Of a stretch of DNA of 64,000 nucleotides, positions 10,200 to 20,539 are shown piece by piece. The notes under the pieces are model-generated. The model was not told the DNA's origin and made no database searches. It was given only the letters and a program-made list of their open reading frames with translations. The DNA comes from Chelonoidis abingdonii. Lineage: Eukaryota; Chordata; Testudines; Testudinidae. Positions within the stretch are counted from its first letter, which is position 1, and every line of letters starts with the position of its first letter. The stretch is taken from NCBI RefSeq assembly GCF_003597395.2, contig NC_133769.1, positions 181,446,566 through 181,510,565 on the forward strand, read 5' to 3'. A program made the translations under genes and the position numbers.

Positions 10200-12480
10200 T
10201 GTGCAAGCGTGCAGATAACAAAGCCTAGGGCTTTGTGATGTGAGCTCACCATCTGCTATAACCAAGGTGCCAATGAAGACCCTGAATTGGCATCAGATCT
10301 AACTCCAGTGCCTGTATATAATCAGGACACAGGGCATCAGATCTGTTGAGACAAAAATCCTATTAGGTTCTGTCAGCACTGGCACCAGATTCAAGGGCAC
10401 AGCCACGTGAGAGACCATCTGATTTGTCTGTTGCAGCAATGAAGATGATGGCTAAGGAAAGGATGGTCACCGTAAGGTCCAGAACCCAGAGCAGGGGTAG
10501 GCAACCTATGGCACGGGTGCCGAAGGCGGCATGTGAGCTGATTTTCAGTGGCACTCACACTGCCTGGGTTCTGGCCACCGGTCAGGGGGGCTCTGCATTT
10601 TAATTTAATTTTAAATGAAGCTTCTTAAACATTTTTAAAACCTTATTTACTTTATATACAACAATAGTTGAGTTATATATCATAGACTTATAGAAAGAGA
10701 CCTTCTAAAAACGTTAAAATGTATTACTGGCATGCAAAACCCTAAATTAGAGTGAATAAATGAAGACTCAGCACACCGCTCCTGAAAGGTTGCCGACCCC
10801 TGACCCAGAGGGATCCCAGACTAAAAGTAAAAGCAATCTACTGGGAGAAATCTGAACAAAATACTATACCACCAGTTTCAAAGACAATGACAAGAATGCT
10901 TCCTGGTTCTGGTAGTATCTCTGACCATATCAATTACAGATCCAAGATTGGATCCTCATTGAGAGGCAAAGCAAAATAGACCTAAACAACCGGGAGGCAT
11001 TGACTCCAAAGATGGGATATATTCCTGGATATGGAGACCTTATCCTGGTTATGAAATGGCACCAGAGAGTGTACACTGGCAAGAGTTCCTTCTTGGGCTG
11101 CATGACCCCACTGGTATCTATCAAGGGAATTTACGGAGTCTCCTATCTGTTGTATTGAACCTCCCCCCGATCTTAGTTAAGATCAATGTTGCTTTCAAAC
11201 AACAGATCTGAGCTTCCCAAACTAGTCTCCCTCTTCTGCCTTCAGGGATTATTCTTCTACAGTGGTCCCGATACTCAATCCAAAGAGGAAAAAAGAGTGA
11301 GCCATAGAGAGGGGTTACCAGCAACTAGAGACAGACTCATCTACTAATGAAAATGTCAGAATAACTTCTGCTTCCTCTCCCTCAGAGTATGCTCTGCAGT
11401 TTCATGAAATGGTAGATGGCAGTGACTTCCCAAGGGTCCTCTATGGTAATGAAAGAATCCTCCTATCCAGTTTTTTGACATTTTTGGGGCCCCTTCCAGG
11501 AATAAAGTTTCTTTGCCCATATTGAATGGATTGTTGCAACCTGCCAAATCTTTTTTGTATACCCCAGCTTCTTGTTAGTCCATTTCCAAAAAGGCTGATA
11601 TATACTTCTTACCTCATGAGGCTTTTTCTTATTTTTATATGCATCCCAGCCCTAATTCTTTAATTGTAGCAGCTGCTATCAAGAAGACATAGAAATGAAC
11701 AAGTACATTCCGCCCGACATGACATGGAGGATAAAAAAGGGGGATGGAATAGGAAGAAAAGTGTTTACTCTGTCCTTTCTTGGTATTAGAGTAGCAAAGT
11801 ATCAGGTGGTTCACCTATAGGAAAAGATGGCCTAGTACTAGCTGAAGATCAACATAAAAGATAACGCCATTTTAACAGAGGTCCAGAACATAGCAAAACA
11901 TTGTCTTAGGGCTTCATTTGATGCTTCAATTCTTTGGCCAGAGCAGTAGTATATGCTATTACTTTAAGAAGACATCCCTGAGTTTGAGTTCATCTTCCTT
12001 TCTAAAGAAACTAAATTTAAAGTAGAGGACCTCTCCCATTGAAGGGAATGATTTGTTTAGTAATAAAACAGACAAGCTTTGGAGAAGCTAAAAAGTATGA
12101 GGTCTAATGCAAAATCTCTTGCTTAATTACTTCTGGAATGCCTCTGCATTCAGCTACCATAGATAAGTTTACCCTCCATTGTCTTCCTCGGATTGTTTTT
12201 TCTCAGAAGCAACTGTTAAGCCAACAGGCAGTATTTTTTGTCCACACACAAAAGGAAACAAACTTTACCTTCCTCTTCTTCTGGGAACCTTAGGTTTCAA
12301 TTCTGAAGTGAGTGTTGGGAGCTGCAAACCAATTTATATTAATCCTCCCCTCCCTTTAATGGGAACAAGCTGCCTCACTTTATCAACAAATGTAAAGTGG
12401 AAGTTCTAGAAAAAAGGTATAAATTCAATTCACTTCAATACCCTGTCTTCATCCAACCTTCCCCATTCAGGGATCCGTCT
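10200..12480 (+). pseudogene. DIRS retrotransposon, decayed gag-like and spacer region
   Basis: This stretch lies between the recognisable gag start (8520) and the RT region (12500) in the same orientation. It is rich in words such as GGCATCAGATCT and GGCACCAGATT that resemble the serine/proline-rich middle of DIRS gag-like genes. No long frame survives. It is interrupted by the hAT at 10492-10802, and joining the sequence across the 8-bp duplication is consistent with one continuous element. The assignment is inference from position and composition; the left boundary is approximate. Confidence 0.4.
10492..10802. mobile_element. hAT-type non-autonomous transposon, 311 bp
   Basis: It is flanked by a perfect 8-bp target-site duplication ACCCAGAG (10484-10491 and 10803-10810). 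Terminal inverted repeats are CAGGGGTAGGCAACC and GGTTGCCGACCCCTG. The AT-rich core includes TTTAATTTAATTTTAAATGAAGC, shared in inverted form with the larger family member at 49801-51189. The insertion lies inside the DIRS element. Confidence 0.93.
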
Positions 12481-12489
12481 CAGGAGACC

Positions 12490-13110
12490 ATGACGGAGGT
12501 ACAGTCATTCTACTCCTAGGAGCTATAGAAGAGGTTTTGAGAGAATACTGGGATTGGGGTTTTTTATTCAAGACACTTCCTCATACTAAAGAGCAACGGT
12601 GGACTTTGTCCAATTCTAGATTAAAGAAAGCTCAACACCTTTATCAGAAGATTCTAATTCCACTTGTTAAAACTAGCATCCATTATTGTCCTTCTCTCTT
12701 CGCGAGATTGATTAGCAGCTCTTGATCACAAGAATGCTTATTTTCATATAACTATAAGACCAAGCCATCGGAAATACCTCCATTTTATGGTGGGCCAAAG
12801 ACATTTACAATACAGGGAGCCCAGAGTCTTTACAAAGAACCTCTCGCTGTAGCAGGGCTTGTTCATCTACCTAAATTGAGGTGGCCAACTGCTAAAACTG
12901 ACAAGAGACATTCAATATACAACATCCCTCTTCAAAGACCTGGGTCTTAATAAATGTGAGGAAGTCATATTTATGTCCCACTCAGAGGGTCCCATTCATA
13001 GGAGCAATGTAAGTCTCATATCTGCCAGAAAAACTCTGCCCTGCAGACAGATTTGCAAGACTTCACACAACAGAAATACTGCATCAACAGTATACTGAGT
13101 AGGCAGCGAT
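12490..13110 (+). pseudogene. DIRS reverse transcriptase, decayed
   Basis: This is a remnant of the reverse transcriptase that copies DIRS RNA. LLLGAIEEV occurs at about 12509, followed by frames carrying SNSRLKKAQHLYQK. A clear palm-domain motif LAALDHKNAYFHI lies at 12712-12750 and is followed by RPSHRKYLHFMVG; the usual DIRS form has an aspartate-containing LDLKDAYFHI. The region expected to carry YLDDWL (about 12868) reads YLN, a stop, then GG, so both catalytic aspartates are lost. Farther on, FKDLGLN precedes more decay. Frameshifts and stops make it nonfunctional. Identification as DIRS RT is supported by the RNase H and recombinase remnants that follow in the expected order. Confidence 0.8.
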
Positions 13111-13439
13111 TTTTTTTTTTTAGAGAGCTTATGGAGCTACTGGCATCAGCAGTGTATATTACACCATACACTTACCTCAGAATGAGAATTCCGTAGCACT
13201 GGTTGGCAGTAAACTACAGATCCAATGTAGCGAGAGTGCAGAAAATTATACCAGAGAATGTACTGAATGGTGGACTCAGAGAGAAAATATTCTTTCTAAG
13301 AGGGAAATTATTCAATTCTCCCGGTATATTCATGACAATCACTTTGGAAGCACCCAACAGTGGCTGAGGAGGTCATTTAAACTCTCTATAAGTTTGAGGA
13401 CATTGGAACTCTCAGGAGAAGATATTTCCTATAAATTTA

Positions 13440-13645
13440 CTAGAACTGAGGGAGGTTTATCTGGCTCTAAGATCTTTTCCTCTTCATATCAAAGGAAAGG
13501 TAGTTCACGTGGCAATGGACAATACAATTGACATGTACTATGTCAACAAGTCGGGAGGGGCTCACTTGTCCCAGTTATATAGTGAACCAATCAAGTTATG
13601 GAATTGGTGCATCATGCATAAAATTTATGCCTTCCTTTCTTGACA
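13440..13645 (+). pseudogene. DIRS RNase H fragment
   Basis: One open frame of about 67 codons carries LELREVYLALRSF, then MDNTIDMYYVNKSGG, then LWNWCIMHKIYAF. These match the layout of the RNase H domain that follows RT in DIRS elements, whose usual forms are LRAV.LAL, TDNTTAMFYLNKQGG and LWDWC. The threonine-aspartate pair is read here as MD. The frame ends at a stop just before the LTR inserted at 13649. After removing that LTR the frame continues with VQDYNDLEDQLNR at about 14518, matching the usual 'LADxLSR' end of the domain. Confidence 0.85.
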
Positions 13646-13648
13646 GGT

Positions 13649-14512
13649 TGTCATAAACAGATAGCTAAGGGTTAATGTTTCTTTTACCTGTAAAGGGTTA
13701 ACAAAGGGAACCAAACACCTGACAAGAGGACCAATCAGGAAACCGGATTTTTCAAAGCTTAAGGGAGGGTAGTGGGGGTGTCTTGGGCTGGGTCTTTGTC
13801 GTTCTGCTCTCTCAGCTATGAGAGGACGACCAGCCGCTGATTTCTGTTACCCATTAAGTACAAGGAGCAAAAGTAAGCTAATTGTTGCGTATTGCAGCTG
13901 GTACTGCTGGTGATCTGATGTGATGCATAAGTAAGCTATAAATGTGTTTGGGGTAAGGCGTACCTTCTATTGTATCAGCTATAAGGGGAAAACCCGTGAT
14001 CTGACCAGCTAGATACAGAGACTGGTAATCTATCTGCTTTCTGTTTATTAAAAGTTTGCTTGAAGACCGGGGATGTTCTAGGACCCCCAGGAAATGGGGA
14101 GAAAGGAAAAGACGGGAGGGGGGACTGCCCTGGGTTTAACTCTCCAGGTCCCAGGGCGGGAAGAAGCTACCGGAAAGAGAAGAATCTTCGGTTCCATTGT
14201 CGGGTGGTCTCTGGAAGAGAGAAGACATGCTGCTTGGATTGGAAGGTAAAGAGGGGCATCAGAACCCTCAGGTAGCCCAGAGAGGAAAATCGGGTGGAGA
14301 GAGTGGGGGAAGTGTTATGTCCCTTTTAGGAGACTCAGGGCAGCTGAGTCTGGCCCACAGGGAAGTTTTGGGGGGCTCAAGTGTACCAGGCACTGATTCC
14401 TGGTTGGTGGCAGCCTATCAGATCTAAGCTGGTAATTAAGCTTAGAGGAGTTTATGCTAGCTTCTCAGGTTATGAACGCTAAGGTTCAAATCTGAGTAGG
14501 AAAGCTATGATA
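13649..14512 (+). mobile_element. Solo LTR, 864 bp, inserted in the DIRS element
   Basis: It is flanked by a perfect 5-bp duplication CAGGT (13644-13648 and 14513-14517). The terminal inverted repeat is TGTCAT at the left and ATGATA at the right, one change from ATGACA. Internal features include CCTGTAAAGGGTTAAC and a possible TATA-like AGCTATAAATG at about 13935. No internal coding region is present, so this is a solo LTR left by recombination. Similar LTRs are abundant in turtles; whether it is Ty3/Gypsy or endogenous retrovirus derived is not decided here. The strand follows the assumed LTR orientation (TG to CA). Confidence 0.85.
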
Positions 14513-15935
14513 CAGGTACAGGACTACAATGACTTAGAGGATCAACTGAACAGAGATATGACACAGGTGCATGAGTGATCAATAAAGAAGTGATATGCAA
14601 GATCTTCAACATCTGACATCTTCCAGATATAGGGCTATGAGTTGTGACTGGTTGCAAAGAAGTGTTGCTTGTCATGTTTAAAGGCAGGAAAACACATGAA
14701 TTCCATTTTGGCTATCTTTCTGCTGAATTGGGGAAATGGTCTGTTGTACGCTTTTCCCCCCATTGAAACACAAGATAGTAAGGAAAAATATTACTGAGAA
14801 TTGATTGAGAATTACTGTAATTACTTCAGCTTGGCTGAGGCCACAGGGGTACATGGACCCACTTCATTTGTTGAAGGACATTTACAGGGCGCTCCCAATA
14901 TTACTGGACTTATTGTTGCAGCAGCATGGCAAGATTTTACATCCAGATCCTCTGTCTCTGTATTTAATGGTGTGGACTACAGAATATTAGTGAACCCCGA
15001 AAAATCTTTTTCTGTGGATGTTCAGCAAGTGCTAGCTAATGCTAGAAAACAATCAATCAGAAAATGTTACCTACCTAAGTGGCTGAGGTTTGTGAAAGTG
15101 GATTGTACAACAAACAGATCATCCAGAACAGACTGTATTCTGTAACACTTACTCTGCCTTAAAGACTGAGGATCATATTTTTTGCAAAAGGTCCACTTAG
15201 CGGCTATATTGGCTTATCAAGATTTGATAGATAATGTATCAGTGTTTACATATCATATAGTTAAAAAGTTCATGAAGGGACTTTCAAATCTGTACCCATT
15301 GGTATAAGACTCTGTATCAGCAAAGCAGAGAGTTGGTTATTTCATCTGTCTATTACAGTTGCCTTTATAATTGCTATAATGTCATCCAGGAGAGACAGTG
15401 AATTACACGCCCTCTTGGTGTGCCCACCCTTCACTATTTTTCATAGAGACAAGATAGTTCTGAAACCTGATCTTGGCTTTCTACCTAAAATAAGGTCAGA
15501 ATTCTATGCGACTCAAAACATAAATCTACCAGTTTACTACCCTAGACCACATGGTAACAGGAGAGACTTCACCTTACATAATTTAGATGCTAAAAGAGCC
15601 CTAGCCAATTATCTTACTAGAACTAAGGGATTTGTAAAAATCCACTAATTTGATTCTCTCATGCCAGAAATAATAAGGGCCAGCAGTATCATCTAAAACC
15701 ATTTCCAAATAGGTTGAACAGTGCATTCTGGAAAGTTATAAACTAGCTGCTCTTTCTCAGGGTATTAAGTCAGATTCTACTAGGGCAATGGCTATGTCCC
15801 TAACTTAATTCAGATATGTTCCAGTTCAGGAAATATATAGGACTGCCACCTGGAATTCTGAATCATGATGCTTTAGATCCAGCAGCTAGAGCTGATGCTC
15901 AGTTTAGTAGGGTTGGTTGTACTTCTAGCACTATT
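14513..15935 (+). pseudogene. DIRS tyrosine recombinase region, decayed
   Basis: This region encodes the enzyme that DIRS elements use in place of an integrase. The linker after RNase H includes LLQQHGKILHPDPLSL (about 14920), a hallmark phrase. AYQDLIDN and KFMKGLSNLYPL follow at about 15220-15300. The longest frame, 15379-15648 (89 codons), holds SSRRDSELHALLVCPPF, then PDLGFLPKIRSEF and DAKRALANYLTRTK, the core fold of the recombinase. Downstream, SDSTRAMAMS at about 15768 corresponds to the usual AHSTRAVA motif with histidine replaced by aspartate, followed by RTATWNS. Stops and frameshifts separate these blocks, so it is inactive. Confidence 0.85.
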
Positions 15936-15984
15936 TAATTAGGATTTGATTACTCTTTGCCAAACCATCCCTTGAGAGTACGCG

Positions 15985-16050
15985 TGAAGAAATTGAGGTT
16001 ACTTACTTGTAACCAAGTTTTTAAGATGGACTCTGCATACTCACACTCCC
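15985..16050 (+). repeat. DIRS 3' terminal repeat
   Basis: The sequence GAGGTTACTTACTTGTAACC, followed by AAGATGGACTCTGCATACTC, lies directly after the recombinase remnants. It is the type of terminal sequence seen at the ends of turtle DIRS elements. A related sequence in inverted orientation occurs at about 16911-16970. Confidence 0.65.
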
Positions 16051-16689
16051 CCCCAACTTCCCCTCTTTTCAGAGTCCTAATTAGCAGGGATCCTAGAAAT
16101 CTGGTGACCACGGAAAAATGAAAAATAGGCATTTTTACAGAGAATCTTTAGTTTTTACATTTTGTGAAAAAATAAAACCATACATTAACTACATTATACT
16201 GAAAGTATGAGTGTCATTCAATCCACGCAACTTCCCCCTCTCATGTTGATTTTTGAATGCACTTTAAAATTACATAGTTAAATGTAACAGTAGACTGTTT
16301 TCTGTGTATAGGGGTTTATGTTTTAATGCATGTGAAATTTCATTTCAGCCTCTAGGACTAACTCAGAAAACGAGCAATGTTAATATAAAAGCAACTTTCA
16401 CTTTATTTTTTGTGCATTTAAAAAAAAACATTTTTCTGAAAATATAGACTACAGACATAAAAATATTTGGTATATGTAAGAAATAGAAATCACAATTCTA
16501 TAATTTTATTTTATTATAATGATTGATGTCACTGGCAGGCTTTGAACTTGCTTAAAAATTGTAAATATTTCAATAAAATATTGCGTTCAGCTAATACCTA
16601 TATATGTCGTGGCTAGGGAAACTAAGTTCAGTGCTTTATTTTAATGGCTGAAAAATGCGGATTTTTATCTTTTTTAGTGGAGAATTTTG

Positions 16690-16975
16690 TTTTAATCACA
16701 GAAAACTAGGATCTCTGCTAATAAGTAAAATCTCTGAGGCAGCGGTGAAAGGCACTGCAGCAGCAGAGGGAGTCATACCCCTTTTACAGCTTCATCCTCA
16801 GCATGTTCAGGATTGCTGTGGGGAGGGTCAGATAAGGCACGAGTGCTATAATGGGCATCACTGGAGAATTTTCCACTGTCTAGGCTGCACTGGCCAGCCC
16901 AGCTCATGAGTGGGAACATGCAGAGTCCAACTCCAAGAACTCCAGTTACAAGTAAAAAACCCTTCATTTTCTGAT
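16690..16975 (-). repeat. Inverted copy of a DIRS terminal region
   Basis: Read on the minus strand, this segment carries ACTTGTAACTGGAGTTCTTGG and GGACTCTGCATGTTCCCACT, matching 15985-16050. Farther along it has ATTAGCAGAGATCCTAG, matching ATTAGCAGGGATCCTAG at 16080. The word GCACTGGCCAGCCCAGC is also shared with the DIRS leader at 8213. Two DIRS-end sequences therefore face each other across about 550 bp of AT-rich DNA. This could be the internal and terminal repeat arrangement of one DIRS, or the end of a second copy. Confidence 0.5.
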
Positions 16976-18530
16976 TTTTATTCAAATCTTGCTAGCCTCT
17001 CAAAAGACCTAAGACATTCAGAAAAGATTTATCACCACATACAGAAAAGTATTCAGAACATATAAGAATTAAATTGCCTACATATATTAAAGTCTAGGTA
17101 GCAACAAAATACTTTTTTCATAATAAAAACTTGACAGGATCCTGCAGCCAAATAGACAATATATGCAGAAATGAATGCTTCAGGTAAAGTAAGTTGCAAC
17201 GATGCAATCTTAAAAAAAAAAAAAAAAAAAAGGACAGAGACTTAAAATAGGGAACGTAAAATCAGTGTGACAGTCATTTTTTTTTGTTTTGTTTTTTGCA
17301 ACAGAGACTAATACAGTGATGGAAGCATTTTTACAGCGACAAAAAAGGAAATGAAACAAAATCTACTCTATAATGAAGAAAACAGGAAGCAAAACCGATG
17401 AACAACTTATCCTTGTCATGGTTAGAGGGCAAGCTGCACCTGAGACCCCTTTTGTCCCTCTTGAATGCACCTCAAAGGTGTCATGCCTGTCTCTCTGCAC
17501 TTGTTTCTAAGTGGTAACCTGTGGTCCAACCACACAGGCTGGATCTCTGTGCCACTGCATTCCCCCAAACCCTGTTAATTTGATAGATCCAACTGAGTTC
17601 TGTTTGCCTACACCTTAATCTTTCCTTGCAATTATTTTGTAAAATCTCCTCAATCCAGCTAATCCCTGTCTCTGGCTGGGAGAAGCAGACTATCTCACTC
17701 ACAGCATGTTCTCAGTCTCTATGTCTCTCTGTCAGCAGGCTGACAACCCACTCCCCGCCCTCCTTTTTGAGGCCAGCATCTTTAAGGTCTAGGATCCCCT
17801 TTGATCCCAGGCTTTCAGCCTCACGAACATAGCTCTATAATTTTGCTGACTCCAGGTAGGTAGCTTCTTCCCAACCGATGGCCCAGCTATTGTTAACTTT
17901 ATTCCTTTGAAGCTGTTGACCCTAGGTGGCTTTCTTTGCCATTGTTTCATTTCTTGTGGATTTCCTCCTAACCATTTCCTTTGATTTAGCTCCTCACAGT
18001 CAGGCAGGTCAATATGAAACAGATAACCTAAGGGACATATGATATTTATAAAAATACTACACATAACTCCTTCATTCTCCACAGTCCTACATAAAATATA
18101 TAGAAGTGTCAAACAAAATTGCCATGGATAATATTTTGCAGATTAGTTTTCTAATAGTCATGAGAGAAGTAATAGAACAGAAGTCATGAGATATCTGAAA
18201 TTAGCTTGTCATTAAAACACTTTATTGAATTTTATATTTTTCCTGGTATTTCTAACATTGAATGTATTTCTCATTTCCAAAGGTGCTAGCCATTATTGAC
18301 AGCTACTCTGCATAAGATGGACCAACCAATAATTTTTCACTGTCTTTTGGCTATGATAGACATCTGCTTTGAAGCAAATGAGGGGATATGACCAGTGGGA
18401 TCCAGAATGCCAAGAGTGCACAGTCTAGCTGATGGGGCAAAGGTGGAAACTGAGAGGTGCCATGTCATGCTATCATTACATAGGTCAAACTCCAGCTGTA
18501 TTCAGTGCAAGTTCTAAGTGCATATTTATT
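16976..18530. other. Noncoding, partly repeat-like
   Basis: No gene is seen. A poly-A run lies at about 17211-17231. The richer segment 17440-18110 (words such as CTGTCTCTCTGCACTTG) has the composition of an LTR or other retroelement remnant but could not be assigned. Frames here show no domain. Confidence 0.4.
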
Positions 18531-19087
18531 CATATGTAACCCTTCTGCCCTTCAGATTTGCAGCAACAAGGGCCAGGTTCATTATCTAGGGGTTCTGTTT
18601 CAATAACACAATGCAAAACTAGCTTGAGCCCCCACCCAGTGACCTGGGACAATTACATACCACCCCCCTGGATGCCTCTAAGAGGCAATACTTCCTCTCT
18701 CACAAGCACAGAGTCTGAGTATAGCAAAAGCCTTTTAATAAAGGAGGAAAACAATGTGGCACTATGTTGGGGAAATACTACAAACAGGATTCATAACACA
18801 AACCATGAGCAGAAGACCCACACCCCAATAAGTTTGGCAGTATCCTTTTCCCCTCAGGGTCTTAAATCTAGCAACCCAACTGTCGCCCCACCCACAGTTT
18901 CTGTCGTTGGTCAGTGCAGCTCCCAGAGTTCAGAAGTCCATCTGCAGAGTTTACCTCCCAGCCTGGGTAGAAATAGGGGGAGGTACAGGGGCATCGTACA
19001 TGCTCTGCTGCTCAGGTTGACGGCCGATTGCCATGCTTCTCTTTGGAGTTCTGTTGCAGTCTTCGCCACCAGTTGTGCCTCTGCTTC

Positions 19088-19692
19088 CGGGGTCGGTGAA
19101 ACCATTTAGGCAACTCAAGCAGTCGCCTAGGGCACTGGCATTTGGGGGCGCCATTTTCTTCGGCAGCGACTGCGGCGGCCGGATCTTTGGCTGCCCCGGT
19201 CGCCGCCGGCATTTAGGCAGAGGGAGCTGGGCAGGGGAGTGCGGGGAGGGCCGCCTGTAGCAAGTAAGGGGGAGGGGGCAGCACACAGAGGAACTCCCAG
19301 CCCCAGCTGACCCCTGCCCTGCCTTCTCTCCAAGAACACCGTGGCCACTTCACTTCTCTTGCCTCCCAGGCTTGCGGCGCCAATCAGCTTAGGTGCTGCA
19401 AGCCTGGGAGGCGGGAGAAGTGAAGCACCGAGGGCATGCTTGGGGTGCTTGTGCTCGTGGGCAGAGCAGGGGTGAGCTGGGGCAGGGGGCGTGCCTCAGG
19501 GTGGAGAGTGGGGAGCTGCCGCAAGGGGGGCCCCTCAGGGTGGAGGGGGAGCTGCCACTGTGGGGGTGCCTCAGAGCAGAGGAGGGGGAGCTGCCATGGT
19601 TGGGGAGGGGTGCCTCAGGGTGGGGATGCAGGGGGGGAGGGCGCAAAGTTGAAGTTTTGCCCAGGGCGCAAAACATCCTTGCACCGGCTCTG
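19088..19692. mobile_element. hAT-type non-autonomous transposon, about 605 bp
   Basis: The right end reads CAAAACATCCTTGCACCGGC then TCTG, and the left end CGGGGTCGGTGAAACC is a diverged inverted counterpart. Flanks TCTGCTTC (19080-19087) and TCTGCACC (19693-19700) agree at six of eight positions. Words GTCGCCTAGGGCACTGGCAT and AGGGCGCAAAGTTGAAG are typical of a common turtle hAT family. The GC-rich interior gives many overlapping spurious frames on both strands. Confidence 0.7.
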
Positions 19693-19910
19693 TCTGCACC
19701 AGCCATGCTGCTGTCTGCTCCTCTCTGCTAGCCGTACCTCTCCGCTATCTGTACCTCTCTCCTAGCCATCCTGCTAGCTACTCCTCTCCGCCAGCCGTCC
19801 TGCTGGCCGCTCCTCTCCACTAGCCGTGCCTCTCCGCTATCTGATCCTCTCTGCTAACCATTCTGTTAGCTGCTCACCAATGTGTCTTCAGCCCCCTCCT
19901 ATACTTAACA

Positions 19911-20009
19911 CAGCTCTCAGTGACTTCAACTCTTTAGTGATTTCAGCTCTCAGTGACTTCAGCTCTTTAGTGATTTCAGCTCTCAGTGATTTCAGCTGTT
20001 AGTAGGGGG
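19911..20009 (+). repeat. 33-bp tandem repeat, about three copies
   Basis: CAGCTCTCAGTGACTTCA recurs at 19911, 19944 and 19977, an exact 33-bp period; the third copy is partial and has diverged. The array lies inside the LTR-like block, where such arrays often act as enhancer-like repeats. That function is not shown here. Confidence 0.85.
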
Positions 20010-20539
20010 AGCCCAGTGCTGTCATGCTCAGAACCACTATCCCAAAGAAAGTCTAATGCTTAGATCTAAGTATCAGTGATTTCAGCTCTTCAGCATGTAA
20101 CAAGATTCCTAATGGAGTCAAAATTAGCTCTGTTATTACACAGTGGAGTGAGGAGGCGTCAAAGTGGTGTTTAGGGCTCTCCAAAGGGGCCCACACTACC
20201 AGATACACATACCTGTCCCTAGCCTCTCTCCATTCACTGGGCTTTGGAGCCTGTGTCCCTTGCCTAGTGAGTGCTATTTAGTTGAGGTCGAGTCCCTCCA
20301 TCATAAAATGCCAAGTACAGATCTACTGTCCTTGCTTCACATAACCAGGATAACAACCCTTTATTACTCCTGCCCCAATAACAAAGAGACTGGGGATTCC
20401 ACAGCAGCCAAAGTGATCATTTGGGCAAGCAGTCCCATTATGCTAGGTGGGGTGAGTGTGCCCATGCAAACGAGATCAGCCCCTGAAGTCATTTCCCACA
20501 ACTCACCACTTGAGCTTATCCTGACTCTGTTTACATATA

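Larger units (their letters stand above)
18535..20535. mobile_element. LTR-like repeat with nested hAT
   Basis: The block begins TGTAACCC and ends GTTTACA, an imperfect TG...CA inverted terminus. Flanking tetramers are CATA and TATA (one mismatch). The interior has LTR-like features: CTTTTAATAAAGG at about 18733 and tandem arrays at 19700-19880 and 19911-20009. A 605-bp hAT occupies 19088-19692. The 183-codon frame starting at 18558 has no recognisable domain and ends in the hAT edge, so I do not treat it as a gene. Both boundaries and orientation need alignment to a consensus. Confidence 0.5.

Noticed and set aside
18558..19109. 183-codon plus-strand frame
   Set aside because: It has no domain, lies in an LTR-like repeat and ends just inside a nested hAT edge; the length is chance in sequence with few stops.
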